NCBI GenBank assembly: GCA_003242525.1
Contig: QGUU01000060.1
Coordinates: 1-9,785 of the forward strand
Length of the DNA: 9,785 nt
Source of the DNA: Pseudomonadota bacterium
Lineage (GTDB): Bacteria > Pseudomonadota > Alphaproteobacteria > Rhizobiales > Rhizobiaceae
Reading direction: 5' to 3'
Made by a program: the position numbers and the translations under genes. The notes under the pieces are model-generated. The model worked only from the letters and a program-made list of their open reading frames with translations. It searched no databases and was not told where the DNA came from. The first letter of the stretch is position 1, and every line of letters begins with the position of its first letter. Of this stretch, positions 7,907 through 9,785 are shown in pieces.

Positions 7907-7924
7907 TGTGTGGGTTTCCACACG
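7907..7924. promoter_or_regulatory. DctD-like operator palindrome upstream of the TTT operon
   Basis: GTGTGG (7908-7913) and CCACAC (7918-7923) form a perfect six-base inverted repeat around GTTT. The 18-base site TGTGTGGGTTTCCACACG matches the pattern TGTGyGG-N4-CCrCAC of the rhizobial DctD site upstream of dctA, which I recall as TGTGCGGAAATCCGCACA. It lies 17 bases after the regulator stop and about 165 bases before the tctC start, a typical enhancer-like distance. An outer repeat TGACAT (7902-7907) / ATGTCA (7939-7944) brackets it. No T-tract follows, so a terminator role is less likely. Elsewhere in the 199-bp gap, TTCCCGGGAA at 7970-7979 is a perfect palindrome. I found no good + strand GG-N10-GC promoter element downstream of the operator. 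Confidence 0.55.
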
Positions 7925-8089
7925 CTCCTGGACGTCAAATGTCACCGAATCCACCCACTTGAGACAGGCTTCCCGGGAAAGTTCCGCCAGCGCCGAATTT
8001 GTTCGTTGTCGCTTCCGGCCTACGCTCCTCCAATCCGCAATCTGCAGCGCGATGTCCATTCGCGCAAAAATTGTCCCGGGAGGAAGAAT

Positions 8090-9070
8090 ATGATGAAGAC
8101 GCTTTTTGCAGGGCTTGCGGCCGCCGCCGCATTCTCCCTCGCACCACTTGCCGCAACCGCGGCGGACTATCCCGAGCGGACGATCACCATCGTCGTTCCC
8201 TTCTCTGCCGGCGGCCCGACCGATACAGTCACACGCCTGGTCGCCGAGGCCATGTCGAAGGATCTTGGCCAACAGATCGTGGTAGAAAATGTCGGTGGAG
8301 CTGGCGGTACGCTGGGTGCGGCCCAGGTGGCCAATGCGGAACCGGATGGTTACACGCTGCTGCTCCATCACATCGGCATGGCAACCAGTGCAACGCTCTA
8401 TCGCAAGCTGCCCTACGATACGCTGAACGCCTTCGAATATATCGGCCTGGTCACCGAAGTGCCGATGACCCTCGTGGCGCGCAAGGACTTCGAACCTTCC
8501 GACCTGCAGGGCCTGATCGACTATGCCAAGACCAACGCCGACAAGGTGACCGTGGCCAATGCCGGAATCGGCGCCGCTTCACATCTGTGCGGCATGCTGT
8601 TCATGACCGCGATCGAAACGTCTTTGGTGACGGTTCCGTACAAGGGCACTGGTCCGGCCATGACCGACCTGCTCGGTGGCCAGGTCGACATCATGTGCGA
8701 CCAGACCACCAACACCACCAAGCACATACAGGCCGGAACCATCAAGGCCTATGCCGTGACGTCGCCCGAACGCCTGGATGTCCTGCCAGACCTGCCGACT
8801 GTCGCGGAAGGGGGCCTGCCCAACATGGAAGTGGGCATCTGGCACGGCCTCTATGCGCCAAAGGGAACGCCCCAGGAGATCACCGAGCGGCTGTCGAAAT
8901 CACTGCAACTGGCCCTGAAGCATCCCAATGTCGTCGCCCGTTTCGCTGAGCTTGGCACGGAACCCTCGCCGGAAGCGGACGCCACACCCGCGGCGCTCAA
9001 GAACAAGGTGGAGAGCGAGATCGCCCGCTGGAAGCCGATCATCGACGCAGCCGGCCAATACGCCGATTGA
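8090..9070 (+). CDS. tctC: TTT-family periplasmic substrate-binding protein (TctC/Bug type)
   Basis: The product is 326 residues. The ATG at 8090 has a strong GGGAGG at 8078-8083, six bases upstream; a second ATG follows directly, and the open frame further left lacks any signal. A Sec signal peptide (about residues 1-25, hydrophobic stretch ending LAATAA) precedes the mature protein. The family motif VVPFSAGGPTDTVTR (residues 35-49) with Asp45 is the ligand-carboxylate loop of Bug proteins. PDGYTLL, VPYKGTGPAMTDLLGG and IKAYAVTSPER are further family blocks. Cys167 (HLCGMLF) and Cys203 (IMCDQTTN) may form a disulfide. It should capture a carboxylate in the periplasm and deliver it to the TctA/TctB membrane complex. 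Bug ligands range from citrate to aromatic and amino acids, so the substrate cannot be named from sequence. Position after the DctBD-type genes suggests induction by its own substrate. Confidence 0.93.
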   Translation: MMKTLFAGLAAAAAFSLAPLAATAADYPERTITIVVPFSAGGPTDTVTRLVAEAMSKDLGQQIVVENVGGAGGTLGAAQVANAEPDGYTLLLHHIGMATSATLYRKLPYDTLNAFEYIGLVTEVPMTLVARKDFEPSDLQGLIDYAKTNADKVTVANAGIGAASHLCGMLFMTAIETSLVTVPYKGTGPAMTDLLGGQVDIMCDQTTNTTKHIQAGTIKAYAVTSPERLDVLPDLPTVAEGGLPNMEVGIWHGLYAPKGTPQEITERLSKSLQLALKHPNVVARFAELGTEPSPEADATPAALKNKVESEIARWKPIIDAAGQYAD

Positions 9071-9074
9071 GGAA

Positions 9075-9108
9075 ACAGGGGCGGCAGGCAGTCGGCCTGT
9101 CGCCCTGT
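9075..9108 (+). terminator. Strong stem-loop after tctC (attenuator or mRNA-stabilising hairpin)
   Basis: Left arm 9075-9089 and right arm 9095-9108 pair over about 14 base pairs around the five-base loop AGTCG, with one G-T pair and one bulged G. It starts four bases after the tctC stop. No T-run follows, so a full rho-independent terminator is unlikely; partial termination or protection of the tctC message from 3' decay fits better. The rest of the 158-bp gap to tctB contains only a short inverted repeat, TGAGGC (9172-9177) / GCCTCA (9207-9212). Confidence 0.5.
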
Positions 9109-9228
9109 CGATTGGCCCGCGGCTTTGTGGCTCGGATCGCGCCCCGTCGAGCACTGCTCCGGCGAGCCGGCTGAGGCGTTGGCCCGCGAGGCGAAATACC
9201 GAGCCGGCCTCAAACTCGGGTATCCGGA

Positions 9229-9690
9229 ATGAACAAGCTGTCCATCGATCCCGTAAACGGCGCATGCGGCGTGTTGCTCATGGCCGCCGGGAGCTTTTTT
9301 GCCTGGCAATCGCTTGAGCTGGAACTAGGTACCGCGTTCCGCATGGGTCCGGGCTACTTTCCTCTCGTGCTGGCGTTGATCCTGACGCTACTCGGGCTTG
9401 TCGTGCTGATCCAGGCGACCCGCTACGACAGCGAACCGCTTGGCGCGATTGCCTGGCGCGGCGCATTCTTCATACTGCCGGCACCAATTTTCTTTGGCCT
9501 GACAGTGCGAGGCCTGGGCTTTGTGCCCGCGCTGTTCCTGACTGCGCTGATTGCTTCCTTCGCTTCCGCGCGCATGAAGATCCTGCCGGCGCTGGTCCTC
9601 GCCTTCGCGGTCACGGTCTTCGCCACGGCCGTATTCAGCTACGGACTTGGCCTGCCTTACGAGCGTTTCGGTCCCTGGACCCGGTTCTGA
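9229..9690 (+). CDS. tctB: TTT-family small membrane subunit (TctB)
   Basis: The product is 153 residues, the usual size for TctB. It is almost entirely hydrophobic, with likely membrane segments at about 11-28, 43-62, 79-93, 96-111 and 117-140 (four or five in total). The motif FRMGPGYFP (37-45) and the C-terminal YGLGLPYERFGPW are typical of the family. It forms the membrane complex with TctA and is needed for cation-driven uptake of the substrate brought by TctC. The ATG at 9229 has only a GGA immediately before it, a poor ribosome-binding site, so translation may be lower than that of tctC. It lies 158 bases after tctC and 10 bases before tctA, in the standard C-B-A order. Confidence 0.92.
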   Translation: MNKLSIDPVNGACGVLLMAAGSFFAWQSLELELGTAFRMGPGYFPLVLALILTLLGLVVLIQATRYDSEPLGAIAWRGAFFILPAPIFFGLTVRGLGFVPALFLTALIASFASARMKILPALVLAFAVTVFATAVFSYGLGLPYERFGPWTRF

Positions 9691-9700
9691 GATAGCCCCG

Positions 9701-9785
9701 ATGGACTTCCTGCAAAACCTGACTCTGGGCTTCTCCACGGCCTCCACGCTCGCCAATCTCGGGTTCTGCCTGATCGGAGTGATGC
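9701..9785 (+). CDS. tctA: TTT-family large membrane subunit (TctA), N-terminus, cut by right edge
   Basis: The ATG at 9701 opens a frame of 28 codons running off the window. It encodes MDFLQNLTLGFSTASTLAN followed by LGFCLIGVM. This is the characteristic first segment of TctA proteins (M-D-x-L-x-N-L-x-x-G-F, then the N-L-x-x-C-x-I-G-V block that precedes the GxLPG motif). The complete family member has about 500 residues and 10-12 membrane helices and forms the translocation path. The assignment is supported by its position ten bases after tctB. Nothing beyond the first helix can be judged here. Confidence 0.85.
   Translation, partial: MDFLQNLTLGFSTASTLANLGFCLIGVM

Noticed and set aside
7902..7929. 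TTGACA near 7901-7906 as a -35 box for tctC
   Set aside because: No acceptable -10 lies 16-18 bases downstream (GCTCCT), and the site overlaps the palindrome.
8063..8078. Minus-strand match to a -24/-12 promoter (CGGGAC, five bases, TTGC) over the tctC ribosome-binding region
   Set aside because: The spacing is right, but it would drive transcription leftward, away from tctC and antisense to the regulator gene, where there is no leftward gene. Treated as chance.
7760..8089. Upstream extension of the tctC frame to 7760
   Set aside because: It would overlap the regulator gene and bury the signal peptide; the ATG at 8090 follows a strong GGGAGG.

Overview
The window looks like a chromosomal segment of a G+C-rich alphaproteobacterium, probably of the Rhizobiales (Mesorhizobium/Phyllobacteriaceae-like). 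This is inferred from codon usage, the rhizobial character of the DctB/DctD-type proteins, the paired DUF900-type lipoprotein hydrolases and the IlvA N-terminus. It is not proven at genus level. No mobile elements, CRISPR arrays, tRNA or rRNA genes are visible. The ten genes found are eight complete genes plus one partial gene at each edge.

Left part (1-2744): the first 50 codons of an IlvA-type threonine ammonia-lyase run off the left edge on the minus strand. Divergent from it are two tandem paralogous genes for lipoproteins carrying an alpha/beta-hydrolase (DUF900-type) domain. In both, the lipobox Cys is residue 18, the serine nucleophile is residue 212 and the starts are GTG. The second copy has a different C-terminal tail.

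Middle (2776-4569, minus): a complete adenine deaminase gene converges on the second hydrolase. It is transcribed divergently from the regulatory operon to its right, across a roughly 120-bp shared upstream region containing a plausible sigma-70 promoter and inverted repeats.

Right part (4691-9785, plus): a sensor histidine kinase of the DctB family and a sigma-54-dependent response regulator of the DctD family overlap by four bases. They are followed by a tripartite tricarboxylate transporter (TTT) operon in the order tctC (periplasmic binding protein), tctB (small membrane subunit) and tctA (large membrane subunit, cut by the right edge). The likely logic is that the kinase senses a carboxylate in the periplasm and phosphorylates the regulator, which activates the transporter genes downstream. 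A palindrome just after the regulator gene (7907-7924) strongly resembles the DctD operator as I remember it, which supports this. However, I could not find a convincing -24/-12 promoter between it and tctC, and the regulator's GAFTGA loop reads GAFPGA. A strong hairpin sits directly after the tctC stop codon, where differential expression of the binding protein would be set.

The best candidates for something new are the coupling of a DctBD-type circuit, with its operator-like palindrome, to a TTT transporter, and the duplicated lipoprotein hydrolases of unknown role.
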